A DNA stretch of 64,000 bases from Bacillota bacterium (GTDB lineage: Bacteria > Bacillota > Clostridia > Acetivibrionales > DSM-1351). The notes beneath the pieces are model-generated. The model did no database searches. It was not told the DNA's origin and was given only the letters and a program-made list of their open reading frames with translations. Of the stretch, positions 1 through 8,157 are shown piece by piece. Within the stretch, counting starts at the first letter, position 1. Each line of letters starts with the position of its first letter. Where the stretch lies: positions 1 through 64,000 of the forward strand of contig JAEWAX010000058.1 of assembly GCA_023391425.1 (NCBI GenBank), written 5' to 3'. A program made the position numbers and the translations under genes.

Positions 1-192
1 TCTAACAACAGTCATAGTAATAGCTATAACAACTGCCAAAGCAATTGCTCAAACAACAGTCAAAGTAATAGCTCAAACAACAGTCAAAGTAATAGCTCTA
101 ACAACAGCCAAAGCAATAGCTCGAACATCAGCCAAAGCAATAACTCAAATAACAGCCAAAGCAATAGTTCGAACAACGGCCAAAGCAATGGA
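1..192 (+). repeat. 24-bp coding tandem repeat, eight units
   Basis: Eight consecutive 24-bp units start at 1, 25, 49, 73, 97, 121, 145 and 169. Units 3 and 4 are nearly identical, and the outer units have drifted. The period is a multiple of three and stays in frame with the protein end at 199-201. There are no unique spacers, so it is not a CRISPR array. Confidence 0.85.
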
Positions 193-201
193 AATAATTA
201 A
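1..201 (+). CDS. C-terminal end of an Asn/Ser/Gln-rich repeat protein (5' end outside window)
   Basis: Frame 1 is open from the window edge to TAA at 199-201 and encodes 66 residues made almost only of Ser, Asn and Gln. The unit is an eight-residue repeat of the form S-N-N-S-Q-S-N-S, with occasional Tyr, Cys, His, Ile and Gly. Third codon positions vary (agt/agc, tca/tct/tcg) while the amino acids are kept, which supports a translated repeat. Such polar low-complexity tails occur on secreted or spore-coat proteins; the function cannot be told because the N-terminal part lies outside the window. Confidence 0.6.
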   Translation, partial: SNNSHSNSYNNCQSNCSNNSQSNSSNNSQSNSSNNSQSNSSNISQSNNSNNSQSNSSNNGQSNGNN

Positions 202-257
202 ATAGTATAAAAGGTAGTTAGTTATCGGATAAAAAATAATTAATTATATACATTAAT

Positions 258-308
258 GGGGACAGTACTTTTGAATTTGCATTACGTGCCAGCAAAAGAA
301 CCTGCCCC
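258..308. repeat. REP-like imperfect palindrome
   Basis: The left arm GGGGACAGTACTTTT (258-272) pairs with AAAAGAACCTGCCCC (294-308), with one bulge and one or two mismatches around a 21-nt loop. The arm resembles the GCAAAAGAACCTGTCCCC-type palindromes I recall from Firmicutes near REP-associated (RAYT) transposases. No transposase is visible here. It fills the 306-bp gap between the repeat protein and deoB and might also act as a terminator, since T-rich DNA follows the right arm. Confidence 0.5.
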
Positions 309-507
309 TATTTTATTTGTTTTAAAATTGTGATAAATTGGTATTAATATATTATAAATACTACTTCTCATTTTAATATAGAAAAGGCACTTTCTAAATG
401 TAAATTAGTATTTGATTTAAATCAAGATTAATGTAAAACCCAGTACTAAGCCGGAAATTTATTCTAATGGAAAACTAAATTAATAATATGGATAAGGAGA
501 AAACACT

Positions 508-1686
508 ATGTCAAATATAAATAGAGTAATTTTAGTTGTCTTGGATAGTGTAGGAGTTGGAGAACTTCCAGATGCAGCTGAATATGGAGATATGGGAAGT
601 AATACACTTGGAAATATAGTGAAAGTTTGTGGTGGTATTGAGGTGCCCCATTTGAGCAGGCTTGGAATGGGAAAGATAGACGGTATTGACTACCTGCCTG
701 TGCCAGAGGATATTGGAGGTAGTTACGGAAGAATGGAAGAGGTTTCAAAAGGTAAGGATACTATTACTGGACACTGGGAGATTGCAGGGCTTCGGCTTAA
801 GTATCCATTCCCAACATACCCACAGGGCTTTTCAGAGGATATTTTGGAGGAGTTTAAGAAGCTAACTGGAAGAGGCGTACTTGCTAATTGTGCAGCATCA
901 GGCACAGAGATAATTAAAGAGTATGGCGAAGAGCACATGAAGACAGGCAAGCTAATAGTGTATACATCTGCTGATAGTGTTTTCCAGATAGCTGCCCATG
1001 AAGAGATTGTTCCACTAGAAGAACTATATAGAATATGCCAAATTGCTAGGGATATGCTTAAGGATGAGAACATGGTCGGCCGTGTAATTGCCAGACCTTT
1101 CTTGGGGCAGCCTGGTAGCTTTGCACGTACTACAAACAGAAGAGATTTTGCGGCTGAGCCACCAACAGATACTATTTTGGACAAAATGAAACAAAAAGGT
1201 CTGGATGTTATTGCAGTAGGCAAGATTGAGGACATTTTCTCTAAAAAGGGAATTACAGAGGCAGAACATACCAAGAGTAATATGAACGGTGTTGATGTAA
1301 CATTGGATTATATGAAGAAACAGAATAAAGGTATCATTTTTACAAATTTAGTGGATTTTGATATGCTGTTTGGACATAGAAATAATGCAGAAGGCTACAA
1401 ACAAGCTCTTGAGGAGTTCGACAAGCGGCTTCCAGAAATAATGTCTGCAATGAGAGAGGATGACCTTCTGATTATTACAGCAGACCATGGCTGTGATCCA
1501 ACTACACCTAGTACTGACCATTCAAGAGAGCACGTTCCAGTTCTTTTATACGGAAATGCTATCAAGAGGGATGTAAACCTAGGAACGAGAAAGACATTTG
1601 CTGATATTGCTAGCACTATTGCAGACATATTTGATATTAAAAATGTATTCCCGGGGGAGAGCTTCATTGAAGCAATTTTAAAGTAA
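508..1686 (+). CDS. deoB: phosphopentomutase
   Basis: This 392-residue protein has the normal length for bacterial phosphopentomutase, which interconverts (deoxy)ribose 1-phosphate and 5-phosphate in nucleoside salvage in the cytoplasm. It has the alkaline-phosphatase-superfamily metal motifs: VVLDSVGVGE near residue 10 (metal Asp13), DFDMLFGHR near residue 285, and TADHGCDPTTPSTDHSREH near 325-345. The start ATG at 508 follows AAGGAG at 494-499. No nucleoside phosphorylase gene lies next to it, so it looks monocistronic; the next gene is behind a riboswitch. Confidence 0.97.
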   Translation: MSNINRVILVVLDSVGVGELPDAAEYGDMGSNTLGNIVKVCGGIEVPHLSRLGMGKIDGIDYLPVPEDIGGSYGRMEEVSKGKDTITGHWEIAGLRLKYPFPTYPQGFSEDILEEFKKLTGRGVLANCAASGTEIIKEYGEEHMKTGKLIVYTSADSVFQIAAHEEIVPLEELYRICQIARDMLKDENMVGRVIARPFLGQPGSFARTTNRRDFAAEPPTDTILDKMKQKGLDVIAVGKIEDIFSKKGITEAEHTKSNMNGVDVTLDYMKKQNKGIIFTNLVDFDMLFGHRNNAEGYKQALEEFDKRLPEIMSAMREDDLLIITADHGCDPTTPSTDHSREHVPVLLYGNAIKRDVNLGTRKTFADIASTIADIFDIKNVFPGESFIEAILK

Positions 1687-1715
1687 ATTTAGGAAACTAT
1701 ATAGTTATGCAAAGT

Positions 1716-1796
1716 CATACTGGCAATGTCAATAGGCTCGCTTAATGTAAAATTTGATAACTGTAACGGCTTATTCTTGGTATTTTTGCCAGTATG
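1716..1796. repeat. inverted repeat downstream of deoB
   Basis: Perfect 11-bp arms CATACTGGCAA (1716-1726) and TTGCCAGTATG (1786-1796) are separated by 59 nt. They could form a long-loop hairpin after deoB or mark a small palindromic element. No T-tract follows, so a terminator role is uncertain. Confidence 0.4.
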
Positions 1797-1919
1797 CCTA
1801 TAGTATTTGAATTATAGAAATTTTTTTATAAATTTATAAATAAATTTGCTATTTATCAGCTTAATGTATTATTATTAATAAGAAGTACTACTGAAGTATA
1901 AGAATTGCCTTAAAATAAT

Positions 1920-2140
1920 TATGGCGAAATAAAACTAAATATAAATTACAGATTAAGGGAAGCAGGTTTAAATCCTGCACGGTCCCGCCGCTGTGTTGGA
2001 GGAATTCTCTAAAATTAACCACTGGTTTATGCAATATCTAATTTCTTGAAGGAGCAAAATGCCCCATAGAGCTAGAAGCGCAGTTTAGACTGGGAAGGAT
2101 TAGAGAGTAATGATACCTAAGTCAGAATACCTGTCTGTAA
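1920..2140 (+). promoter_or_regulatory. cobalamin (B12) riboswitch
   Basis: The aptamer core is recognisable: GGGAAGCAGGTTTAAATCC at 1957-1975, then the near-invariant GCACGGTCCCGCCGCTGTG at 1977-1995, and the 3' element AAGTCAGAATACCTGTCTG at 2119-2137. It lies about 280 nt upstream of the corrinoid uptake genes, followed by an intrinsic terminator, so it probably shuts the operon off when adenosylcobalamin is bound. The outer boundaries are approximate. Confidence 0.93.
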
Positions 2141-2345
2141 TTTTACACTAAGAAATAATTAATAATGTAACTCAATTTGAAGTGAAACAACATCTTCAGA
2201 TATGAGATTTATTGTTTAGTTATTTCTAAAAACTCTACGAGAGATAGGGGGGTGTCGGATAAACTAGCTTATCCTGCAAATAAATTTGAAAACTACTTCA
2301 TTTTGAAGTTGCTTGGATAATTGATTTGTACTTTATAAGAAGTCT

Positions 2346-2377
2346 AACCCTCAAACATATTGTTTGAGGGTTTTTTA
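2346..2377 (+). terminator. riboswitch-controlled intrinsic terminator
   Basis: AACCCTCAAACA (2346-2357) pairs perfectly with TGTTTGAGGGTT (2361-2372), and a T run follows. It sits between the B12 aptamer and the ribosome site of btuF (2401), the usual place for a transcriptional expression platform. Confidence 0.9.
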
Positions 2378-2416
2378 ATCTGTTTATCACATAATAATCC
2401 AAGGAGGAATACTAAA

Positions 2417-3493
2417 ATGGAAAGTACATTAAAAAATTCAAAACTTAAACTCTTATCAGCAGTTCTTTCAGTTATATTTATTATAGGTATGTTTACAGGA
2501 TGCGGAAATAATCTGAATAGTCAATCAACAAATTCGTCACTCTCGTCGGATACTGCTAGCAAATCCAGCAGCGAACGAACAACAGCTACCACAGCAACAT
2601 CAGCGACTACGTCAAACACGTCAGCCACAACAACAAAATATCCATTAACCTTAAAAGATGCTTCAGGTACATCAGTGACTATATCTAACAAGCCTACAAA
2701 AATAGCCAGCATGCAATTGGGAACCTGTGAAATGCTGCTTTCCTTAGTGGACAAAAGTGCAATCGCTTCTATGACTCATTATGTAGATGATGTGAACGTA
2801 TCTAATGTAGCAGAGGCAGCAAAAGGAGTTGGACAGAGGCTTGGCTTAAATGCTGAAAAAATTATAGCGTTACAGCCCGATTTAGTATTTGTTGATACAT
2901 GGACAGAACAGGATTTTATTAAGCAACTAAGAGATGCAAAATTAACAGTATTTGTATTAAACGTACCATCTAGCGTTGACCAACAAAAGGAAATGCTAAA
3001 GTTGCTAGGGAATGTAACTGATCAAGCGATAAAGGCAGAAGAGACTATTAGTTGGATGGATGGAAAACTCAAGGAGGTATCTGATAAACTAGCTAACCTC
3101 AAGGAAGAGCAAAAGCTTACGATACTCGATTACAGTGAAATGAACTCAACAAGTGGTAAAGGAACAAACTTTGATGATGTAGTTACAAGAGCAGGGCTTA
3201 TAAATCCAGTATCAAAGGCAGGCTTAGAAGGATGGCCACAACTATCCAAGGAAATGGTGATAAAGTTCAATCCGGATATTATTAGTTTGCCATCTTGGTA
3301 TTATGACAGCAAAGTAAGTTTTAACTCCTTATATAAATCTATAAAAGATGATAAGTCATTAGCAGGGGTAAAAGCAGTAAAAAATGACAAATTGATTTCA
3401 ATACCTTTTAAACATATCAGTACAACCTCGCAATATTCTGTATTAGCTATTGAGGATATGGCAAAGGTAGCATATCCAGAGTTGTTTAAATAA
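2417..3493 (+). CDS. btuF: corrinoid ABC transporter substrate-binding lipoprotein
   Basis: This 358-residue exported lipoprotein has a hydrophobic signal peptide ending in a lipobox (FTGC, about residue 27), then a Ser/Thr-rich linker (about 35-75). A class III (BtuF/FhuD-type) binding fold follows, with PTKIASMQLGTCEMLLSL and ALQPDLVFVDTW motifs. It should capture cobalamin or cobinamide at the membrane face. The ATG at 2417 follows AAGGAGG (2401-2407); an upstream in-frame start at 2360 overlaps the terminator stem and is rejected. The riboswitch and downstream cobU/cobS argue for corrinoids rather than iron-siderophores, which share this fold. Confidence 0.88.
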   Translation: MESTLKNSKLKLLSAVLSVIFIIGMFTGCGNNLNSQSTNSSLSSDTASKSSSERTTATTATSATTSNTSATTTKYPLTLKDASGTSVTISNKPTKIASMQLGTCEMLLSLVDKSAIASMTHYVDDVNVSNVAEAAKGVGQRLGLNAEKIIALQPDLVFVDTWTEQDFIKQLRDAKLTVFVLNVPSSVDQQKEMLKLLGNVTDQAIKAEETISWMDGKLKEVSDKLANLKEEQKLTILDYSEMNSTSGKGTNFDDVVTRAGLINPVSKAGLEGWPQLSKEMVIKFNPDIISLPSWYYDSKVSFNSLYKSIKDDKSLAGVKAVKNDKLISIPFKHISTTSQYSVLAIEDMAKVAYPELFK

Positions 3494-3588
3494 TGGAATA
3501 AAATTAAAATGTATAGTGTAAGCCGAAATACTTTCAAATTTGTATTAACTCATCACAGAAATTTGTACATTTGGTATCTGGAGGTTAC

Positions 3589-4638
3589 ATGATTAGAATA
3601 AAGAAAGCAGCAATAAAAAAAATAGGTATAATACCAGCAATGTTTATTGCATTGCTGGCTGTATTAGTTATAGCAACTGCTATCGGAGCAGTTTATGTGC
3701 CTTTTTTTGATACCTTTAAGATAATACTAAAGAACCTTGGGTTATTAGGTAACGCTACTTTTACAGAGGGGCAGGAACCAATAATATATCTAGTTAGATT
3801 TCCAAGAGTATTAGTGGCTGCGTTGGCAGGTACTGCTCTAGCGGCCTCAGGTGCTGTTATGCAGGGTATGTTCAGAAATCCTATGGCTGATCCTGGACTG
3901 CTAGGAATATCTAGCGGTGCTGGATTTGGTGCTGTATTAGCTATCAAACTGGGATTAAGTACTATCAGCATATTTTTCATGCCTACATTTGCTTTTGTTG
4001 GTGCATTTTTAGCTATTTTAATGGTATACCTGCTTTCATATCGCAAGGGAAAAGTCCCTGTACTTACTCTTATACTATCAGGTATAGCTATAAGCACATT
4101 TGTTGGTGCATTAACCAACGTCGTACTTACTCTATCCTATGATTATCAAGTTAAGGAATTTCTTTTTTGGTCAACAGGAGGCCTTGATGGACGACGTTGG
4201 GAACATGTTCAGCTGGTGATTTTGCCAATAATAATAAGCGTTACACTCATGTTTGTATTCTCTAGAGACTTAAATGTACTATTAATGGGTGAGGAAGAGG
4301 CAAAATCAGTTGGTTTAAATGCTGGAAAGACAAGAACAATCCTGCTCATACTTATTTCTGTTGCTACTGCTAGCGCAGTATGTGTCAGTGGAGCAATTAG
4401 CTTTGTAGGACTTATTGTACCCCATATTATGAGACTAATAGTTGGACCTAATCATAAGATATTGTTGCCCACAAGTGCAATTGGAGGAGCGATATTCCTT
4501 GTAGTGTGCGACCTAATCTCAAGAGTGGTGGTCATACCAAATGAGATAGGAGTTGGTATAATCACAGCACTTATTGGAGCACCTTATTTCCTCTACCTTC
4601 TTCTTAAATCAAAAAAAGAAGGAGGTATCGTCATTTGA
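3589..4638 (+). CDS. btuC: corrinoid ABC transporter permease (FecCD/BtuC family)
   Basis: This is a 349-residue polytopic membrane protein with about ten hydrophobic segments. FecCD-family signatures are present: RFPRVLVAALAGTALAASGA, NPMADPGLLGISSGAGFGA near residues 95-120, and GAISFVGLIVPHIMRLIVGP near 270-290. It forms the transmembrane channel for the substrate delivered by the upstream lipoprotein. The ATG at 3589 has GGAGG at 3580-3584; an upstream TTG (3571) is too far from a ribosome site. Its TGA overlaps the TTG start of the ATPase gene, indicating translational coupling. Confidence 0.92.
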   Translation: MIRIKKAAIKKIGIIPAMFIALLAVLVIATAIGAVYVPFFDTFKIILKNLGLLGNATFTEGQEPIIYLVRFPRVLVAALAGTALAASGAVMQGMFRNPMADPGLLGISSGAGFGAVLAIKLGLSTISIFFMPTFAFVGAFLAILMVYLLSYRKGKVPVLTLILSGIAISTFVGALTNVVLTLSYDYQVKEFLFWSTGGLDGRRWEHVQLVILPIIISVTLMFVFSRDLNVLLMGEEEAKSVGLNAGKTRTILLILISVATASAVCVSGAISFVGLIVPHIMRLIVGPNHKILLPTSAIGGAIFLVVCDLISRVVVIPNEIGVGIITALIGAPYFLYLLLKSKKEGGIVI

Positions 4639-5891
4639 GCAAAGAAATTATTAAGAGCGATGGCAATTTCAGCACACAAAATATTATCGAAATACAGGGA
4701 TTAAACTTTGGAATTAATGATAATAAAATACTAAAAAATATCAGCCTATGCATAAAAGCTGGTGAATTTGTAGGATTAATTGGGCCAAATGGAGCAGGTA
4801 AAACAACACTTTTAAAATGCATTAACGGTATAAATAAGGCTGACGGGGTAATAAAGATAAAGGATATGCCGATAGAGAAACTCAGTGATAAAAAGCTGGC
4901 TAAAGATGTATCACTTATGCACCAAAATACAGCGATAAGCTTTCCATTTGCTGCAATAGAAGTTGTTATGATGGGGAGGTATCCTTATCTGAAAAGATTG
5001 CAGAGAGAGAGCAAGGAAGACTATAATGTTGCTAAGAAAAACATGGAGTATACAGATACAATTAGTCTTGAAAAGTCGCTAATTACTGAAATGTCAGGTG
5101 GAGAAAGACAAAGAGTGTTATTTGCTAAGACATTAACGCAGGAGACAGATGTAATATTGCTAGATGAACCCACAGCGAGTTTGGACATTACCTATCAGGA
5201 ACAGATATTTAAGTATTCAAAGGAACTATCTATGCAGGGGACTACAGTAGTAGCAGCAATACATGACCTTAAAATTGCTGGGAGATATTGCAATAGACTT
5301 GTTTTGATGAATAAGGGACAAATCGTCGCTGATGGCAGCCCAGAAGAGGTTCTTACTTCTAAAAATTTATCGCAAGTATATGGTATAAATGCACTTGTTT
5401 ACCGAAATAGAATTACAGGCTCACTTGATATATATATTCACAATCAAGATGACAGTAAGAGGTCCGAAAAAGTACATGTTCTCGGTGGAGGTGGTTCAGC
5501 ATCAGCTGTTTTAAGACAGCTTTATGAACGAGGATACAATATTTCTACTGGTGTTTTCTCACATGGAGATAGTGATATAGGTAGTGCGGAGGTTTTCGGA
5601 ATTGAGCATTTGGTTGAAAAGCCCTTTAGTGAAATATCTGAACAACTAAATAACGAAAATATAACCTTAATTAAAAATTCAGATATGGTAATACTGTGTA
5701 ACATGCCCTTTGGAAATCAGAATCTACGGAATTTAGAAGCTGCAAAATACGCAGGCCGACTAGTAATTATTGAAGATGATTCTCCAGAAACTAGGGACTT
5801 TACAAACGGAAAGGCGACACAGATATATAATGAGCTAAAAAAGAATGCCGTAGCAGTGATTACCTCGGCTCAGCTTCATGAAGTACTGTAA
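4635..5891 (+). CDS. btuD: corrinoid ABC transporter ATPase with an extra C-terminal domain
   Basis: Residues about 15-265 are a FecE/BtuD-type ATPase: Walker A GPNGAGKTT (50-58), signature MSGGERQR (about 154), Walker B VILLDEPTAS, and switch His in AIHDLKI. A C-terminal domain of about 140 residues (279-418) follows, beginning VLGGGGSASAVLRQL, a Gly-rich Rossmann-like start. Typical members end near residue 260, so this extension is unusual. The start is TTG at 4635, overlapping the btuC stop, with GGAGG at 4621-4625. It should energise corrinoid import at the inner face of the membrane; the role of the extension is unknown. Confidence 0.9.
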   Translation: MSKEIIKSDGNFSTQNIIEIQGLNFGINDNKILKNISLCIKAGEFVGLIGPNGAGKTTLLKCINGINKADGVIKIKDMPIEKLSDKKLAKDVSLMHQNTAISFPFAAIEVVMMGRYPYLKRLQRESKEDYNVAKKNMEYTDTISLEKSLITEMSGGERQRVLFAKTLTQETDVILLDEPTASLDITYQEQIFKYSKELSMQGTTVVAAIHDLKIAGRYCNRLVLMNKGQIVADGSPEEVLTSKNLSQVYGINALVYRNRITGSLDIYIHNQDDSKRSEKVHVLGGGGSASAVLRQLYERGYNISTGVFSHGDSDIGSAEVFGIEHLVEKPFSEISEQLNNENITLIKNSDMVILCNMPFGNQNLRNLEAAKYAGRLVIIEDDSPETRDFTNGKATQIYNELKKNAVAVITSAQLHEVL

Positions 5892-6038
5892 TAACCTGTT
5901 GAAAATGTGTCACTTGAATCTTTGTTTATTAAAGGTATATCTTCGCCAATCTCTCTTAAGTAAAGAACTATGGCAATTGGTACATTCAGAAAAACATAAA
6001 TAATAGATTTTAATCGTTTTGCGGCTAAAGGAGGAAAT

Positions 6039-6596
6039 ATGTCTAAACTAATATTGGTAACAGGTGGTGCACGCAGTGGCAAGAGTACCTTTGCTGAAGG
6101 AAAAGCGAAGGAGTATGGGCAAGATGTACTTTATGTTGCGACATCAAAGGCTATTGATGAGGAAATGAAACAGAGAATAGCAAAACACAGAGCGCAAAGA
6201 CCTTCAGAGTGGGAAACTCTCGAAGAATATAAAAATTTAGATGCTGCGCTAGTTGACATAATGCACAATAAGAGTGCAGTACTTTTAGACTGTGTTACAA
6301 TAATGATTACAAATCTCATGCTTGATGAATGCTTTGATTGGGATAGTCTAACAAGAGACGAAGTAGAAGAAATTGAGCAGTCGGTGGGGCATCAGATTGA
6401 GAGATTAATAAGTTTATCAAAGATGTCAGAAATACCCTTTATTCTTGTAACAAATGAAATAGGACTTGGCGTTGTTCCACCATCAGCTATAGGCAGAGAT
6501 TTTAGAGATATTGCTGGGAGAATGAATCAAATTCTTGCAAGAGCAGCCGATGAGGTTTACTTCTGTGTTTCAGGGATACCGATGAAAATAAAGTAA
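6039..6596 (+). CDS. cobU: adenosylcobinamide kinase / adenosylcobinamide-phosphate guanylyltransferase
   Basis: This 185-residue protein matches CobU length. It has the N-terminal P-loop GGARSGKS (8-15) and the family blocks ATSKAIDEEMKQRIAKHRAQR and VTNEIGLGVVPPSAIGRDFRD. It phosphorylates adenosylcobinamide and transfers GMP to give adenosylcobinamide-GDP, the substrate of CobS encoded next. ATG 6039 follows GGAGG. Together with the uptake genes this indicates salvage of incomplete corrinoids; no de novo corrin ring genes are in the window. Confidence 0.95.
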   Translation: MSKLILVTGGARSGKSTFAEGKAKEYGQDVLYVATSKAIDEEMKQRIAKHRAQRPSEWETLEEYKNLDAALVDIMHNKSAVLLDCVTIMITNLMLDECFDWDSLTRDEVEEIEQSVGHQIERLISLSKMSEIPFILVTNEIGLGVVPPSAIGRDFRDIAGRMNQILARAADEVYFCVSGIPMKIK

Positions 6597-6763
6597 TTAA
6601 AACAAAATTAAGTATGCATTATGATAATTATAACTTGCATATGATTCCGATGAAAATAAAATAACGTTAAAACAGGACTATTTAATATGATAATTACAAT
6701 AATGCTCACTTATATTCTAAAAGGCTACTGATAAAAAAGATACTTTGAAAGGTGGAACAGCAA

Positions 6764-7513
6764 TTGAAAGCGATAAAACGATTGGTGCTGATGCTACAGT
6801 TTTTTACAAGAATACCTATTAATCTGAAGCTTGCTGCAAATTCTGAGGATTATGGAAAAGGGTTAGTTTTTGCACCCTTTGTTGGGCTGAATATCGGAGC
6901 AATAATGGCAGCAGCTTCCTATGGACTGCTATATATATTCCCAAGGTCTATTGTTGCTGCAATTATCGTAGTGCTGTACATAATCATAACTGGAGGCCTT
7001 CATTTAGATGGTTTAGGAGATACTTTTGATGGGATATTTTCAAACCGCTCAAAGGAACGTATCTTAGAAATCATGCGGGACAGCAGAGTGGGAACTAATG
7101 CAGTATTAGCTGTTGTGAGTGTATTACTTCTGAATTATGCAGCCCTATCCCAAATGAACAGTACATATTTTTTACGTATAATATTACTCATGCCTATGGC
7201 TGGCAGGGTAGGCTCTTTAGTTAGTGCAGCTGTTTCTACCTATGCCAGAAGCGGAGAAGGCTTGGGTAAATCTTTTATTGATTGTTGTGGCAAAAAGGAG
7301 CTGTTCTGGGGATTACTTATCTATATTGTGATTAGTTTATTGACTTTAGACTATAAAATGTGGATTGTTTTAGCGATACCACCGATTAGTGCATTTTTAC
7401 TTGTAAAGGGATTAAGTAAAAAAATTGGTGGTGCAACTGGAGATGTGCTTGGAGCAGTATGTGAACTAAACCAATGCATCTTCTTATTATTGGCATGTGC
7501 CGTTTTAGCGTGA
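6764..7513 (+). CDS. cobS: adenosylcobinamide-GDP ribazoletransferase (cobalamin synthase)
   Basis: This is a 249-residue integral membrane protein with the CobS motif GGLHLDGLGDTFDG near residue 75-88, flanked by several hydrophobic helices, and an N-terminal FFTRIP motif. It joins adenosylcobinamide-GDP with alpha-ribazole to finish the nucleotide loop. I prefer TTG at 6764 (nine bases after AAAGGTGG, 6748-6754); the GTG at 6752 lies inside that ribosome site. The preceding gap (6597-6763) carries a short near-duplicate of the cobU 3' end (CCGATGAAAATAAA) but no gene. It is probably the last gene of the B12 operon. Confidence 0.94.
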   Translation: MKAIKRLVLMLQFFTRIPINLKLAANSEDYGKGLVFAPFVGLNIGAIMAAASYGLLYIFPRSIVAAIIVVLYIIITGGLHLDGLGDTFDGIFSNRSKERILEIMRDSRVGTNAVLAVVSVLLLNYAALSQMNSTYFLRIILLMPMAGRVGSLVSAAVSTYARSGEGLGKSFIDCCGKKELFWGLLIYIVISLLTLDYKMWIVLAIPPISAFLLVKGLSKKIGGATGDVLGAVCELNQCIFLLLACAVLA

Positions 7514-7550
7514 TAATTTGTAATAGAATATTCAGAGAATTCTCTTTCTA

Positions 7551-7724
7551 TTAGTGCTTCACTACAGCAAAATGAATTTTCCTTAGTAAAAAAACAACCC
7601 TATCTCCTTTAGAAATTACTCTAGGCATAACTAGATTTGCAGTTTTTTCAATAACCCCTTCTGGCATTTTTAATTGAATAAAATTCTCAATTGTTCGCTG
7701 TATTTGAACTAATCCTTCAATCAT
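7551..7724 (-). CDS. small protein of 57 residues, unknown function
   Basis: A reverse-strand frame begins at ATG 7724 with an AAGGAG ribosome site seven bases upstream (7732-7737) and ends at TAA 7551. The product starts MIEGLVQIQRTIENFI and ends in a basic, hydrophobic segment (RVVFLLRKIHFAVVKH). It has no Cys, signal peptide or recognisable domain. It is the only plausible gene between cobS and the TetR gene. The good ribosome site is the main support; conservation in relatives would settle it. Confidence 0.55.
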   Translation of the reverse strand: MIEGLVQIQRTIENFIQLKMPEGVIEKTANLVMPRVISKGDRVVFLLRKIHFAVVKH

Positions 7725-8084
7725 CTTTCTGCTCCTTTATATAACTTTTATTCTCACTTTTCATCTATAAGTGTAACTAAGCTACTATAGGCGTATACGG
7801 CTTGGTAAAAGCTAAGTTTTCTTTAGTATAATGTTTTCTCTGTTCGTTTGTAATTAACATATGATAACGATAGCAATAATTTGATTAAGATTATACATTC
7901 TTAATTAACTATTACAGTTAATGCTATATTTAACATATAAGCAAGACAATATAATGACATTTTAACCCATACTCGCATTATTTATCTTACAAAGGTCAAT
8001 TTCTACAATTCGGTTGAATCATCCAAGCTCACTACATTTTATTATTGTAGATTCCTATAATGATTAATAATAATAAACTATTTG

Positions 8085-8113
8085 TTGACAAATGATGGAT
8101 AAAAGAGTAAAAT
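8085..8113 (+). promoter_or_regulatory. sigma-A promoter of the TetR-MATE operon
   Basis: A consensus TTGACA (8085-8090), a 17-nt spacer and TAAAAT (8108-8113) precede the palindromic operator and the regulator start. Transcription should begin near 8120, inside the operator. Confidence 0.85.
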
Positions 8114-8114
8114 C

Positions 8115-8144
8115 AAGCATAAAATGAACGTTCATTCTATGCTT
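8115..8144. promoter_or_regulatory. 30-bp palindromic TetR-type operator
   Basis: The two 15-nt arms, AAGCATAAAATGAAC and GTTCATTCTATGCTT, match at 14 of 15 positions around the centre 8129/8130. The core AATGAACGTTCATT is perfect. It begins two bases after the -10 box and ends next to the ribosome site, so a bound TetR dimer would block initiation: autorepression released by the pump's substrate. Confidence 0.85.
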
Positions 8145-8157
8145 GGAGGTACAAATT

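Noticed and set aside
1..192. Regular 24-bp repeats suggestive of a CRISPR array
   Set aside because: There are no unique spacers; the units are contiguous, in frame and encode an octapeptide repeat ending at a stop codon.
723..1274. Reverse-strand open frames of 80-180 codons opposite deoB, the NACHT gene, hydF and the LRR gene
   Set aside because: They lie wholly antisense to well-recognised genes, lack ribosome sites and show compositions expected of shadow frames.
2360..2416. Upstream start of the corrinoid-binding lipoprotein
   Set aside because: It would begin inside the terminator hairpin of the riboswitch; AAGGAGG followed by ATG 2417 gives a normal lipoprotein signal peptide.
6597..6663. 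Duplicated cobU 3' end as a second small gene
   Set aside because: Only a 14-bp phrase (CCGATGAAAATAAA) is repeated; no start codon with a ribosome site or continuing frame is present.
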